Positions 8,896-18,400 of a stretch of 64,000 nucleotides of DNA are shown here, one piece after another; position 1 is the first letter of the stretch, and each line of letters begins with the position of its first letter. The notes under the pieces are model-generated. The model worked only from the letters and a program-made list of their open reading frames with translations, was not told the DNA's origin and ran no database searches. This DNA is from Acidobacteriota bacterium. Lineage in GTDB: Bacteria > Acidobacteriota > Blastocatellia > UBA7656. The translations under genes and the position numbers were made by a program. The stretch is taken from contig JBFMDH010000029.1 in the NCBI GenBank assembly GCA_040754075.1, forward strand, positions 1 through 64,000, read 5' to 3'.

Positions 8896-9330
8896 TCAGC
8901 AGAAAAATCCGGCAATCGCGGATAAGCAAACTGCCGAGGTCAACAGGCTCGTCAAAACGTTGTGTCCATTTCTGGATTCGAGCGATAAGCGATACCCGAC
9001 ATTGATCATGCTTTCAATCTTTACGCAGTAAGGCGCAAGCTCTCTGCGCAAGCGATGAATGTGAACGCGCAGGCTTCGGGCATTAAAGACGGCACCGCTT
9101 CCCCAGGCGTAATGCCATAGCTCTTCTGATTTGACCGTTCGCTCGGCGCTTTTCGCCAGACGCGAGACAATCAAAAATTCTTTACGCGGCAAAGAAATTA
9201 CTTTGCCCTTATAGGCAATGTAATAACTCGCGTGTTCAATCCGTAAACAGCCGTCATCGTAAAGCTCAGCGTTGTTGATGACCCGGTTATAAGTCAGCAA
9301 CTCGCCTGAAAGAGCCGTGTCCAATGCCAT
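8896..9330 (-). CDS. OmpR-type winged-helix protein with C-terminal membrane tail
   Basis: A 144-residue protein. Residues about 25-115 match the Trans_reg_C winged helix of OmpR/PhoB regulators: ISLPRKEFLIVSRLAKSAER, the recognition region FNARSLRVHIHRLRREL, and the wing INVGYRLS. There is no receiver domain. The last 20 residues are hydrophobic (VLTSLLTSAVCLSAIAGFFC) and could anchor the DNA-binding domain to the membrane. ToxR/CadC regulators have a similar cytoplasmic wing-membrane order but carry a periplasmic sensor that is absent here. The start has GAGG upstream. It follows the receptor, beta-helix, lipoprotein and membrane-peptide genes, so control of that uptake locus is plausible (inference). 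Confidence 0.75.
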   Translation of the reverse strand: MALDTALSGELLTYNRVINNAELYDDGCLRIEHASYYIAYKGKVISLPRKEFLIVSRLAKSAERTVKSEELWHYAWGSGAVFNARSLRVHIHRLRRELAPYCVKIESMINVGYRLSLESRNGHNVLTSLLTSAVCLSAIAGFFC

Positions 9331-9370
9331 AAATCTTTTCCTCTACCTTTTCATCAAGCCTGAATGTCTG

Positions 9371-9487
9371 CTAAACCGGCAAATACAAAATCACCCAACA
9401 AAAGCTGACCATTAACCCGCCGACCAGTAAGCCGCTCAACAAGACCTGTAAAATTTGTCGCCGCATCATGGGGTCGGGCTTGATCAT
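9371..9487 (-). CDS. 38-residue single-span membrane peptide
   Basis: An ATG at 9487 opens 38 codons ending in TAG at 9371. The product has a positively charged N-terminus (MIKPDPMMRRQ) followed by one hydrophobic segment of about 23 residues ending LYLPV, as expected for a small N-in membrane protein. It begins five bases after the stop of the lipoprotein gene and ends 40 bases before the winged-helix gene, with the same strand throughout. The ribosome site is weak, and translation may be coupled to the gene above. Function is unknown. Confidence 0.5.
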   Translation of the reverse strand: MIKPDPMMRRQILQVLLSGLLVGGLMVSFCWVILYLPV

Positions 9488-9492
9488 CACAG

Positions 9493-10215
9493 TCAATCCA
9501 TTACGAAACTGATAAGCTTGTACTTGCCATCCATCTCCAGAAGTGAGCCAAAAAGTCGCAGTTCCTGTTGTTTTCCGGTTTCATCGCGAACTGTTATCAG
9601 TGACGCTTTGTGAATTCGATAGGTTGAATAGGTGTCTTGTCCTTTGGCAAAGCGCAAAGCAACGAATGCATATTTTTTTCCCTGATGTTGGGGATACATT
9701 TTATAAAAACCGCCATCGCTTTTCAGGGTTGCCTGTTGCCAGACAAAATCACAGGTGACATTGGGCAACCTGCTCGACGGCAATTCCGGGAAGAGATAAT
9801 TACAGAATTCATCTTTGGTGATGCGCATCGCCTTGAGGGCTTCAAGGTCTTGGCGGGCAAGCGCGTTTAACAAGTTGCGGCAAAGCGCTTCCGGGCTGGT
9901 CTCGGCGTTTGCCAGGATTCGCCTAGCGGATTGACTCGTTGCAGGAACGGTTTCCGGTTCAGGCTTTCTCGCCGCTAAAACGGCGCGCGCCTCTTCGCGG
10001 GCTTTTTCAATTTGTTTATCGCGTTCGACATTCGTGGTCACTGCCAGATTGTCCTGCGCGCTCATCGGTTCCCGGTTCGCCTTGCAAGCCGTCACCAGAA
10101 TTGCCAGGCAAAATAAAAAGATAAACCCGCAGGCTGTCGGTTGAGCGACAGCCTTACGGTTAATGGGAGTTGCGATTAGCGGGTGTAAACCCATTTTGTC
10201 CATCCTGCTGTCCAA
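9493..10215 (-). CDS. Hypothetical lipoprotein
   Basis: About 240 residues. A hydrophobic signal segment ends in LVTAC, a good lipobox with the cysteine near residue 44. A charged, alanine- and glutamate-rich region follows (about 65-95), then a folded domain of about 120 residues with aromatic strands (YKMYPQHQGKKYAFVALRF). I do not recognise the family. The first ATG at 10215 lies 40 bases inside the end of the beta-helix gene; ATGs at residues 5 and 8 are alternatives, all overlapping that gene. The overlap indicates coupled expression. It probably faces the periplasm as a lipid-anchored accessory of the receptor locus. Confidence 0.65.
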   Translation of the reverse strand: MDSRMDKMGLHPLIATPINRKAVAQPTACGFIFLFCLAILVTACKANREPMSAQDNLAVTTNVERDKQIEKAREEARAVLAARKPEPETVPATSQSARRILANAETSPEALCRNLLNALARQDLEALKAMRITKDEFCNYLFPELPSSRLPNVTCDFVWQQATLKSDGGFYKMYPQHQGKKYAFVALRFAKGQDTYSTYRIHKASLITVRDETGKQQELRLFGSLLEMDGKYKLISFVMD

Positions 10216-11453
10216 TCTGTGGTGGCATCAAAAGCGCCTACATAATTCGCCGTCGTAAAGAACGGGTCGTTGGCAAAACCGGCAGCCACGTTTGCCGCAT
10301 TGAGCGCAGGCGAGGTTGGCAGGGGTCTGAAATCCGGTGCCGTGAGGTTGAACGGGTCACGCAATTGCGGGTCAAGTTGAACAATCTTGTGATCCTGCGC
10401 CATAGCGTTCAACATATCGGCGGTTTGTCCCGCGAAGTTTGCCGGTGTAGCCAGCGCGTTGCCGTTGAAATTGAAAATGAAACCATTGAACGACAATGCG
10501 CCATTATTTAACTGGGTGAAAGTTGCGGCATCACGAACTTCGAGACCGACGTTTTTAAATCCGGTGACGATGAAGTTCCGCAAATCGCCAGCCGTTCCTC
10601 TGCGAATCACCATCCCGTGACGGCTGCCGGGTCCGGTTGCGGGCGAACCCACCAGGGTGATATTGGCAAACTTGGGCGCGGCGCGCGGCAGAAAATCAAA
10701 ACCATTTTCGTTGTTGTCCGCTTCGATGCCGGTATCGCCGGTATCGGAACGTTGCTGCACGACACCGAATTGCACTTTGCCAGTCCAACCGAATGTCCAG
10801 TCAAAATTGTCATCATCCGCGCCGGTGGCAACCAGATGTTTAGCGTTGGCGGTGCCGCCAAACCACTCGAAAGCATCATCGCCGCCCCAAGCCGATTGAA
10901 TGAAATCGAACTCTCCGGCGTTGCCCACACCTTGAAAGGCAAGACAATTCAATTCGTTGTCAGGGCTGATAGCAAAGCCGCCATATTCGATGCGCACATA
11001 TTTCATGATGCCGGAGTTATCTGCCGGGTCGTTGCCGCCGTAAGCGCCGGTGCCGCCTTCGCCTTGTGCGGTGCCTCCGGGCACATTAATCGGCGCGCGT
11101 CCGCTGATAATCAATCCGCCCCAATCACCACGTGCCCGCTGCCCTTCTTTGTTGACGCTGCTAAACACGATGGGAGCATCAGCAGTTCCTTCGGCGATAA
11201 TTTGTGCGCCTTGCCGGATGACCAGGAAAGAACCTTCTGTACCGAGAATGGTCGTTCCGGGTTTAACAACCAGTTTGTTGTTGATGAACACACCGCCAAC
11301 CAGAATGTAGGTGTTCTTGGCTTTTAACTTTAATTTGCCGCTGATTTCACCTTCGAGAACCACCGTAGCGGCTCTGGAAGTCGAACTCAAACCGAGCACG
11401 GTGACGAAAGCTGCTGCCAGAAGCATGGCTTTGCCTAGTGATGGTCTAATCAT
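10176..11453 (-). CDS. Secreted beta-helix protein paired with a TonB receptor
   Basis: The start is the ATG at 11453, which follows AAGGAG and opens a clear signal peptide (MIRPSLGKAMLLAAAFVTVL, cleaved near SRA-AT); longer in-frame starts upstream lack this. The mature protein is about 400 residues, rich in glycine, asparagine and short strands such as GDWGGLIISGRAPIN and MKYVRIEYGGF, typical of right-handed parallel beta-helix proteins. In Bacteroidetes and Acidobacteria such proteins are often encoded just after a TonB-dependent receptor, as here (gap of 104 bp). Its role is probably extracellular or outer-membrane substrate binding; the substrate is unknown. Confidence 0.78.
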   Translation of the reverse strand: MIRPSLGKAMLLAAAFVTVLGLSSTSRAATVVLEGEISGKLKLKAKNTYILVGGVFINNKLVVKPGTTILGTEGSFLVIRQGAQIIAEGTADAPIVFSSVNKEGQRARGDWGGLIISGRAPINVPGGTAQGEGGTGAYGGNDPADNSGIMKYVRIEYGGFAISPDNELNCLAFQGVGNAGEFDFIQSAWGGDDAFEWFGGTANAKHLVATGADDDNFDWTFGWTGKVQFGVVQQRSDTGDTGIEADNNENGFDFLPRAAPKFANITLVGSPATGPGSRHGMVIRRGTAGDLRNFIVTGFKNVGLEVRDAATFTQLNNGALSFNGFIFNFNGNALATPANFAGQTADMLNAMAQDHKIVQLDPQLRDPFNLTAPDFRPLPTSPALNAANVAAGFANDPFFTTANYVGAFDATTDWTAGWTKWVYTR

Positions 11454-11557
11454 GTCTATTCTCCTTAAATTTATATTTAAAAGTTCTCCTGTCCTTGCAG
11501 GCAGGTCGCCGGAATCGCAAATCCGCATTCCCTTGTTCAAGTCTCTTGAAAACTCAG

Positions 11558-14356
11558 TCAAAAGATTTTGTAAGCGATGCCAAACTCGAATGACCGACCA
11601 TTGCGGTAGGTGCGGAAGAGTTCGCTACCGACGCGGTAGTTGTGTTGTCGGTCTAAAAGATTTTCAATCTGAAATTCCACACGCCAGCGGCGCTCGACGC
11701 CGAACCCTTTGGTGAAACTCAAATCAAAATTCGGGTAGCCTTTTTGAATCGTATCCGGCAACCCGAATGCGCCAACCTCAGTGATGCGTTCGCCGGTGTA
11801 GTTGAAAAGCGCGCGGCTCTCAATTCCCCACTTAGGTATTTCATGGTCAAGCACGAAGTTGACAATATTTTTTGCCTGCCCGATGAGCGGACGGTTGGCG
11901 CTGGTGAGAATGCCGACATTTTCTGCGCCAATATCGACGCGCGATTTGACGTAGGTGTAATTGGTATTGACCGAGAAATGTTTCAACCGTTCCCACCAGT
12001 TGCCGAGATTTTTTCGCAACTCGATTTCGACGCCGGTGTTGCGGGCTTTTTCCGCATTGCGAAACGAGGTGCGCAAACTGGTCGTCGCTTCGACCACCAC
12101 TTCTATCGGGTCATCAAGCTGTTTGTGAAAAACCCCGATTGCCAGCAACTCGGTCGCGCCGAAATACCATTCATAACGACCGTCGAAATTGGAAATCAGC
12201 GTTCGTTTAACATCCGGGTTGCCAACTGCCGAACGTCCGCCGGTCACATCGGTAAATTCAAATGGACTCAACTCGCGAAATTGCGGACGCGCCACCGTGC
12301 GACTGAACCCGCCGCGCAGATTCATGGTGCCGTTACGGAAGGTATAAACCAGCCCGGCGCTCGGTAAGACATCGGTGTTATCCAGGTCAGCGGCAATCGG
12401 CACCACTTCCGGGCGATAAGGTTCAAAGGTGTTGACGCGCTGTTCGGATTTTTCAACTCTTGCGCCGCCGATAAAACGCCAGTTTTTCAACGTATAATCC
12501 GCCATCAGATAGCCCGCATAAATATTATGCAGGGCGTCGTAATGGTCTGTGGTGCGGGTTTCTTCGCGGATTTCAAAGCCATTCGTTCCCTTGATATTTT
12601 CCGGCGTAAGCAATTGTTCAGGCGGAAGACTGGTATTGAGGGTGGTTAAAATATTGCCGCGCGGCAGAAAACGAAACCGCCGGGAATCGAATGAACGATC
12701 ACGATTGATGTAACTCGCGCCCAGTTTGGTATTCAGCGAAGCGCTGCCGAAAAAGAAATATTTCGCCAGATCGAATGCCGGTTCGCGGACGTTTTCGCGC
12801 ATTTTGTTGAACAGGTGGAAGAGACTTTGAGTTTGCGCGAAATAGATGAAATCGTTTTGGGTTTCGCTGAATTCATAAAGCGATTCGCGTAAATCCGGTT
12901 CATCGAGGGTGGCGCGCGAATAGGTATAGCGCCAGGTAAAGACGCTGTCGCCGAGCCAGTTGACCAGATGATTGCCCGAAACCTGCCCGGTGTAAATGCG
13001 CTCTTCGATATAACGCAATCGTTGATTGCGAATGACCGAGCCGCGATCAAGATAGAAACCCTCGAAGATGCGCGCTTCGTCGGTCGCCTGATTGGTCAGA
13101 AAATTTTTAAAGAATAGTTTGTTGTTCTTGGTGAGTTCATAGCTGGCGTTCACGGTCATTCCCAATCGCGCCACGAATTCGCTGGAATCGTAATCATAGT
13201 TGGCGTTCGGAACGATGCGTCCGCCTTCGCCCAGCACATAATAATTGCGAATTTCACTCAAAGTTTGCGGCTCGTTTTTAAAACTGAAGGCGCTGACGAA
13301 ACCGAACCTGCCAAAGGTTGCGCCGCCCGACGCGCTCCATCCAAAGGTCGGTCGGGCATCGCTCGTGGTCGGTGTAAAAATGTTATTAAACGATTCGCCG
13401 ATGGTTTCCAGTTGTTCGGGCGTAAACCCACCCGGAATGAAATCATTGCCTCTGAATACGCGCTCGTTTGCAGGGATAGTCGAAGGCAGCGACCGCGCGC
13501 CTCTGCCAAAACCAAAGAAATTTCTTGCGCCGCCGGTGCCGGGATAAGAGAGAAAATCACGGTCATGGGTTCGGGTATTAAAACCCGATGTGAACTTAAT
13601 GGAAAGCGACGCGGCTTTGGGAAAATCGATGGTTTCAAGGCGCACCAACCCGCCGGAAAATTCGCCGGGTTGGTCTGGCGTGAAGGTCTTCAGGATTTTG
13701 ACATTCTGCAAAAGATTGGCAGGAATCAAATCCATTGGCACGACTTTACGGTCAGGTTCAGTAGTTGGCAGTAAGGCATCGTTTAATGAAGTATTGCTGT
13801 AACGTTCGCCGAGTCCGCGCACAAAAACAAAGCGTTCGACCAGCGAAACCCCGGTCACCCGTTGCAAAACGCCTGCGGCATTCGATGACGTATCTTTGCT
13901 GATTTCGCGCGCCGAGATGACTTCCGAAACCATCGAATTGGATTTACGTTCCTGAATAATATCTGCAACATCATTGCTGTTTCCCGCCGTGACGGTAATT
14001 TGTTCGCCTGCGCCAACCGCCTGCAACACCCCATCAATCGGAGTGGTCTCGCCAGCCGTAACCACAACCCCTTCCAGCGTGCTGCCGACAAAGCCTTCTC
14101 GCGAAATTTTCAAGTCGTAAGTTCCCGGCTCAACTTCCAGTGTGTAATCGCCTTCGATACCGGTTTGCGCGGTGATGCCTTTGCCAATAATTTCGATAGT
14201 GGCTTTGATAAGCGGACTGCTATTCGCCTGATTTAAAATAAACCCGCTGATTTTTCCTCTTTTTGTTTGTTGGGTAAAACCATAATGGGGAAATACGCAC
14301 GAAATGGTTAATAAAATACCGATAGCCACCTGGGGCATTTTGGATTTCAGCAGCAT
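11558..14356 (-). CDS. TonB-dependent outer-membrane receptor
   Basis: 932 residues. The order is: signal peptide (about 1-28), a carboxypeptidase-regulatory-like/Ig fold (about 32-115, with ISGFILNQANSSPLIKATIE), a plug domain (about 125-260, with VRGLGERYSNTSLN), and a 22-strand-type beta-barrel to the C-terminal phenylalanine (FEFGIAYKIF), the usual barrel-end signature. The start at 14356 has AAGGAG upstream. These receptors import ligands across the outer membrane with TonB energy. It heads a leftward run with a beta-helix protein, lipoprotein, membrane peptide and winged-helix protein, so this looks like an uptake locus with its own regulator; the ligand is not evident. Confidence 0.9.
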   Translation of the reverse strand: MLLKSKMPQVAIGILLTISCVFPHYGFTQQTKRGKISGFILNQANSSPLIKATIEIIGKGITAQTGIEGDYTLEVEPGTYDLKISREGFVGSTLEGVVVTAGETTPIDGVLQAVGAGEQITVTAGNSNDVADIIQERKSNSMVSEVISAREISKDTSSNAAGVLQRVTGVSLVERFVFVRGLGERYSNTSLNDALLPTTEPDRKVVPMDLIPANLLQNVKILKTFTPDQPGEFSGGLVRLETIDFPKAASLSIKFTSGFNTRTHDRDFLSYPGTGGARNFFGFGRGARSLPSTIPANERVFRGNDFIPGGFTPEQLETIGESFNNIFTPTTSDARPTFGWSASGGATFGRFGFVSAFSFKNEPQTLSEIRNYYVLGEGGRIVPNANYDYDSSEFVARLGMTVNASYELTKNNKLFFKNFLTNQATDEARIFEGFYLDRGSVIRNQRLRYIEERIYTGQVSGNHLVNWLGDSVFTWRYTYSRATLDEPDLRESLYEFSETQNDFIYFAQTQSLFHLFNKMRENVREPAFDLAKYFFFGSASLNTKLGASYINRDRSFDSRRFRFLPRGNILTTLNTSLPPEQLLTPENIKGTNGFEIREETRTTDHYDALHNIYAGYLMADYTLKNWRFIGGARVEKSEQRVNTFEPYRPEVVPIAADLDNTDVLPSAGLVYTFRNGTMNLRGGFSRTVARPQFRELSPFEFTDVTGGRSAVGNPDVKRTLISNFDGRYEWYFGATELLAIGVFHKQLDDPIEVVVEATTSLRTSFRNAEKARNTGVEIELRKNLGNWWERLKHFSVNTNYTYVKSRVDIGAENVGILTSANRPLIGQAKNIVNFVLDHEIPKWGIESRALFNYTGERITEVGAFGLPDTIQKGYPNFDLSFTKGFGVERRWRVEFQIENLLDRQHNYRVGSELFRTYRNGRSFEFGIAYKIF

Positions 14357-14720
14357 TTGTTCTCCTTAATATTCACGCTGATTTGCTGAACTGACGCCGA
14401 ATGCGAAAGCGTTAAAAAACCGGCTATATTGCGATGTAAATCAAGCGTGGTTTGTGAAGCAGTGACTCTATCAGAAGGATGTTACGGTGCTGTGAAACCA
14501 AGATAAACTTTAGGTAAACGGAAAGTAAATTATTTGTAAAACAGGTGGCTAAGGATTACCGGGAGGAAACATTAAAAATGAAACGGCTCGCGTAAATTAT
14601 ATGCGGCTGCCGTGAGGATGTTGGCTTGCGCCTTGTAAACCGCCTGCATTTCAGGCGGCAAACCTATCGGAAGGTGATGAAACACCTTCAGGTTAAAAAT
14701 TCATTGATGGCGCAAGTCCA
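14357..14720. other. Intergenic region between two leftward genes
   Basis: 364 bp. The left half presumably carries the promoter of the TonB receptor. The right half holds the nested palindromic element described separately (14623-14719). No coding sequence was recognised. Confidence 0.5.
14623..14719. repeat. Nested palindromic element (outer stem with two inner hairpins)
   Basis: The ends form an inverted repeat: CTTGCGCC at 14625-14632 with GGCGCAAG at 14709-14716, extended by GG/CC across a one-base bulge. Inside are two perfect seven-base stems: CCGCCTG 14640-14646 with CAGGCGG 14652-14658 (five-base loop), and GAAGGTG 14670-14676 with CACCTTC 14683-14689 (six-base loop). The second is framed by AACCT/AGGTT (14661-14665, 14690-14694). 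The design resembles a dispersed intergenic palindromic repeat or folded RNA rather than a simple terminator, since no T-run follows on either strand. It sits just after the stop of the leftward gene at 14721. Confidence 0.65.
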
Positions 14721-15098
14721 TTAAACGGATTCGCAATCGCTGTGGTTGTGAGGTTCAAAATGTTCGAGCAATCGACCTAAATCAGCGGCGCTTTCAATCG
14801 CCTGGCTGAGAACTTCTTTATCGGTATTCGGACATTTGCCGACAAGCGCCAATTCGCCTTCGGCGTTATGGGTGAATTTCAATGAGCCGCTTGCATCAGT
14901 TGCAGTGACCACAACCGTAAAATCCTGGTCTTCGAGATTATGTTCGAGTTGATAGGACACCGAATCTTTCGGCAATAATTTTTTCAGCGCGTTTTCGATT
15001 TTCTGCGCCTGGCGCTTTCGTTTCTTGAACTCGGCACGCTGTTCTTTGGTTTGCGCTTTCGTCCAGGCAGCAAGGGCATATTCTTTTAAGGTTTTCAA
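14721..15098 (-). CDS. Small hypothetical cytoplasmic protein
   Basis: The preferred start is the TTG at 15098, which has AGGAG eight bases upstream and gives 125 residues; an in-frame ATG at 15140 would add 14 residues but has no ribosome site. The N-terminal half is strongly basic and helical (WTKAQTKEQRAEFKKRKRQA, about residues 11-30). The C-terminal half is acidic with likely beta-strands and a histidine-containing end (HFEPHNHSDCESV). The family is not recognised. It is a single gene followed by the nested palindrome. Confidence 0.55.
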   Translation of the reverse strand: MKTLKEYALAAWTKAQTKEQRAEFKKRKRQAQKIENALKKLLPKDSVSYQLEHNLEDQDFTVVVTATDASGSLKFTHNAEGELALVGKCPNTDKEVLSQAIESAADLGRLLEHFEPHNHSDCESV

Positions 15099-15140
15099 AT
15101 GGCTATTCTCCTGTAATGAGTTTTGCCTCACTGAAAGCAA

Positions 15141-15491
15141 GGCGTCAGTTTACCAAATCGGGGTTGAATTTAACGTGAGCAAACTCTGAAATCAAGGTAA
15201 ACCGATACTTCTTCGGTTTTATTGCGAAGATATTGTGGGCTGAGCTAACCAATCTTTAAATTAAACCTGCATTCAACACTGCTTTATCGGTCATCAGTCC
15301 TCCGCTGTTTTGTAGGGTTTTACCTGACCATTTCTCACACCAGATTTAATCAACTTCTTACACGAAATTCAGCCGCATTTAATATGCCCTCTCTATACTG
15401 CCGGTGCAGTCAATTTTTTTGTTCAACTCGTCAATTCAATCTCTGTCCATCGCAAGATTGAATACGCACAAAATTTCTTGGAGGAGAAGTC
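15141..15491. promoter_or_regulatory. Intergenic region upstream of the Oar-like receptor
   Basis: 351 bp between divergent genes, so it must contain both promoters. The only certain site is GGAGGAG at 15480-15486 before the GTG start at 15492. No confident -35/-10 pair was placed and no other structure was seen. Confidence 0.4.
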
Positions 15492-18400
15492 GTGAATCAT
15501 AAAACTCATGTTCTATTTATTTTGGCGCGAAGCCTAATGGCAATCAGTTTGGTATTCGCCATGCTGATTCCTGCTCACGCGCAATTTGACAGCGCCACCG
15601 TGCTTGGCACCGTAAAAGATTCAAGCGGCGCGGTTATCCCGGCGGTGACCGTTTCATTAAAAAATCTCGATACCGGCATTATCACCACCGCACAGACCGA
15701 TGAAAACGGCGATTTTCAATTTACCAATGTGAGGATTGGCAATTATCGGGTGACCGCTGAAAAGGAGGGTTTTTCAACCGCCGTTGCCGAGCGCGTCAAT
15801 GTGACCGTAAATGCCCGCCAGCGCGTTGACCTCGCAATGCAACCGGGCACCTTATCGGAAAGCGTGATTGTCACTGCCGGGGTTGCCCTGTTGGAAACCG
15901 ATTCCAGTGTGCGCGGTCAGGTGGTGCAGCGTGAACAGATTGTCAACCTGCCGCTCAACGGTCGTTCCTATGCGAATCTCGCGCTGCTAACGCCGGGGGT
16001 GCGCGAGTCTTCGCAAAACGGTATCACCACTGCCGGACGCGAAGCCGCATTCAATGTCAACGGGCTTCGCAATACGGTCAATAACTTTCTACTTGATGGC
16101 GTCGACAACAACGCCTACGGCACCAGTAATCAGGGATTTTCGGCACAGGTCGTACAGGTATCGCCCGATGCCGTGCAGGAATTCAAGGTGCAGACCAATA
16201 CCTATAGCGCCGAGTTTGGTCGTAGCGGGGGCGCGGTAATCAATGCTTCGTATCGCAGCGGCACCAATCAATTTCATGGCAATGTCTGGGAATATCACCG
16301 CAACACGGCGTTGAATGCCGTAGGGTTTTTCAAACCCGCTGGCGGCAACAAACCGCCGCTTATTCGTAATCAATTCGGATTCACCTTAGGAGGGCCGATT
16401 TTAAAAGACCGGACATTCTTTTTCCTGGACTATGAAGGCTTTCGGCAGATTTCCAAAAACCTGGTGTTTTCGACGCTTCCCTCGCTTGCGCAACGCAATG
16501 GGATTTTATCGGTCGATGTGCGCAATCCATTTACCGGCACCATCCATCAAGCGGGCAATGCGATTCCCATGACCGCTTTCGCCCGTAAAGTTCTCAGTGA
16601 ACTGCCTGCGCCAAACGTTGCAGGGACGCCGAACTTTCAAAATCTGGTTCCCAATCGGGCATACAACGACAAATTCAATATCCGGTTAGACCACACCTTC
16701 AGTCAGCACCTGAATGCCTTCATCCGCATCAGTCACCGCAAAGTCAATAACTTTGAGGGACCAAACATTCCCGGACCATCGGGCAGCAATCAAAATGGAT
16801 TGGTTGGCGTGCTCAATCAACAACTCGCGGCAGGCGCGACCTACATCCTTGCCAATGCGTCGGTGCTCGATATACGACTGGGAATTATGCGTACCGAAGC
16901 CGGTAAAAAGCCGCCGCTTACGGGCGGACCCAGTATGCTGCAACTCTACGGCATCACCGGGTTGCCCGATGACCCGACCATCACCGGCGGACTAACGACT
17001 CAAACGATTACAGGATTTTCCCAGCTCGGTCGCCAGTCTACCAATCCGCAATTTCAGAACCCCTCGCATGTCAATCCGCGCCTGAATTACTCGTGGACTT
17101 GGGGGCGTCACAGTTTAAAAACCGGTTATGAATATCTGCGCGTCAACACCGATGTGCAAGACACCAATCCGCTCATGGGACTTGATACCTACAGTGGACA
17201 GTTCAGCCGTCCAAGCGGAGCTTTAGCGAATAACCTTTATAATCTCGCCGATTTTATGTTTGGCGCACGGTCGCAATATGAACTGGCAGATTTATTGGTG
17301 GTGAATTTGCGCCAGCGATTGCATTACGCTTATCTACAGGATGATTTTAAAGTCAATCCGAAACTGACGCTCAATATCGGTTTGCGGTATGAATTTTCAA
17401 CGCCGATTTATGAAGCCGAAAACCGCCAGTCCAACTATGACCCGACCGGCAATGCCATCGTGCAGGCAAAAGACGGTTCGCTTGCCGACCGTGGACTGGT
17501 CAAACCGGATTACAATAATTTCGGGCCACGTCTGGGCTTTGCCTATAATCTGTTCGATAAAACGGTGCTGAGAGGCGGTTATGGTGTCGGCTTTGTCTTC
17601 TTTAACCGTTTGGGAAGCGCCGACCTTCTGGCAACCAATTTTCCGCAAATCACCCGCGCTAATATCACCCAGGATGGACGCAATGTTGCCGGTGGACTCT
17701 GCACCGGAAATAATTTCAGCGGTTGTTTTCGCACCACGCAGGCAGGCTACCCAACGGGTCTACCGAACAATGTGACGCTCTTTATTCCTCGCGACAAAGC
17801 CACGCCTTATATTCAGAACTGGCAGCTTTCTCTTCAACGCGAACTCACAAAAAATATGCTGATTGATATTGCCTACGTAGGCAATCACGCGATCAAACAG
17901 GTGTTGCTTGCGGATTTAAATCAGGCGCGTCCCTTGACCACAGCAGAACTGGCGTTGCCTGCGGCGCAACGACCAACTTTAGATCAGCGCCGACCGATTC
18001 AAGGCTTCCGTTCCATATCAGCAGTCTTGCCGGCGGCATTTTCAAATTACCAGGCATTACAAATCAAATTTGAACGCCGATTTTCGCAAGGGCTTTATCT
18101 GCTGAATTCCTTCACCTGGTCAAAAGCCATAGACAACGTCAGCCAGGTGTTGGAAGAACCCAACGGCAACGATGGACGTCCGCAAAATTTGTACAATCTG
18201 GCAGCCGACCGCGGACTGTCGGCATACGACCAGCCGTTTAACAACACCACCAGCTTTGTCTGGGAATTGCCTTTCGGCAAAGGGCGGGCTTTCGGTCGCG
18301 AACTGTCGCCGTGGCTTGATGGAGTGATTGGCGGCTGGGCAGTTACCGGCATCAACACGATGTTGAGCGGTCAAACCATCAATCTGCGTTATCAGCCTTC

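Noticed and set aside
10617-11327. Rightward open frame of 236 codons opposite the beta-helix gene
   Set aside because: It lies wholly antisense to a well-supported secreted protein and has no ribosome site or recognisable domain; it is a by-product of codon bias.
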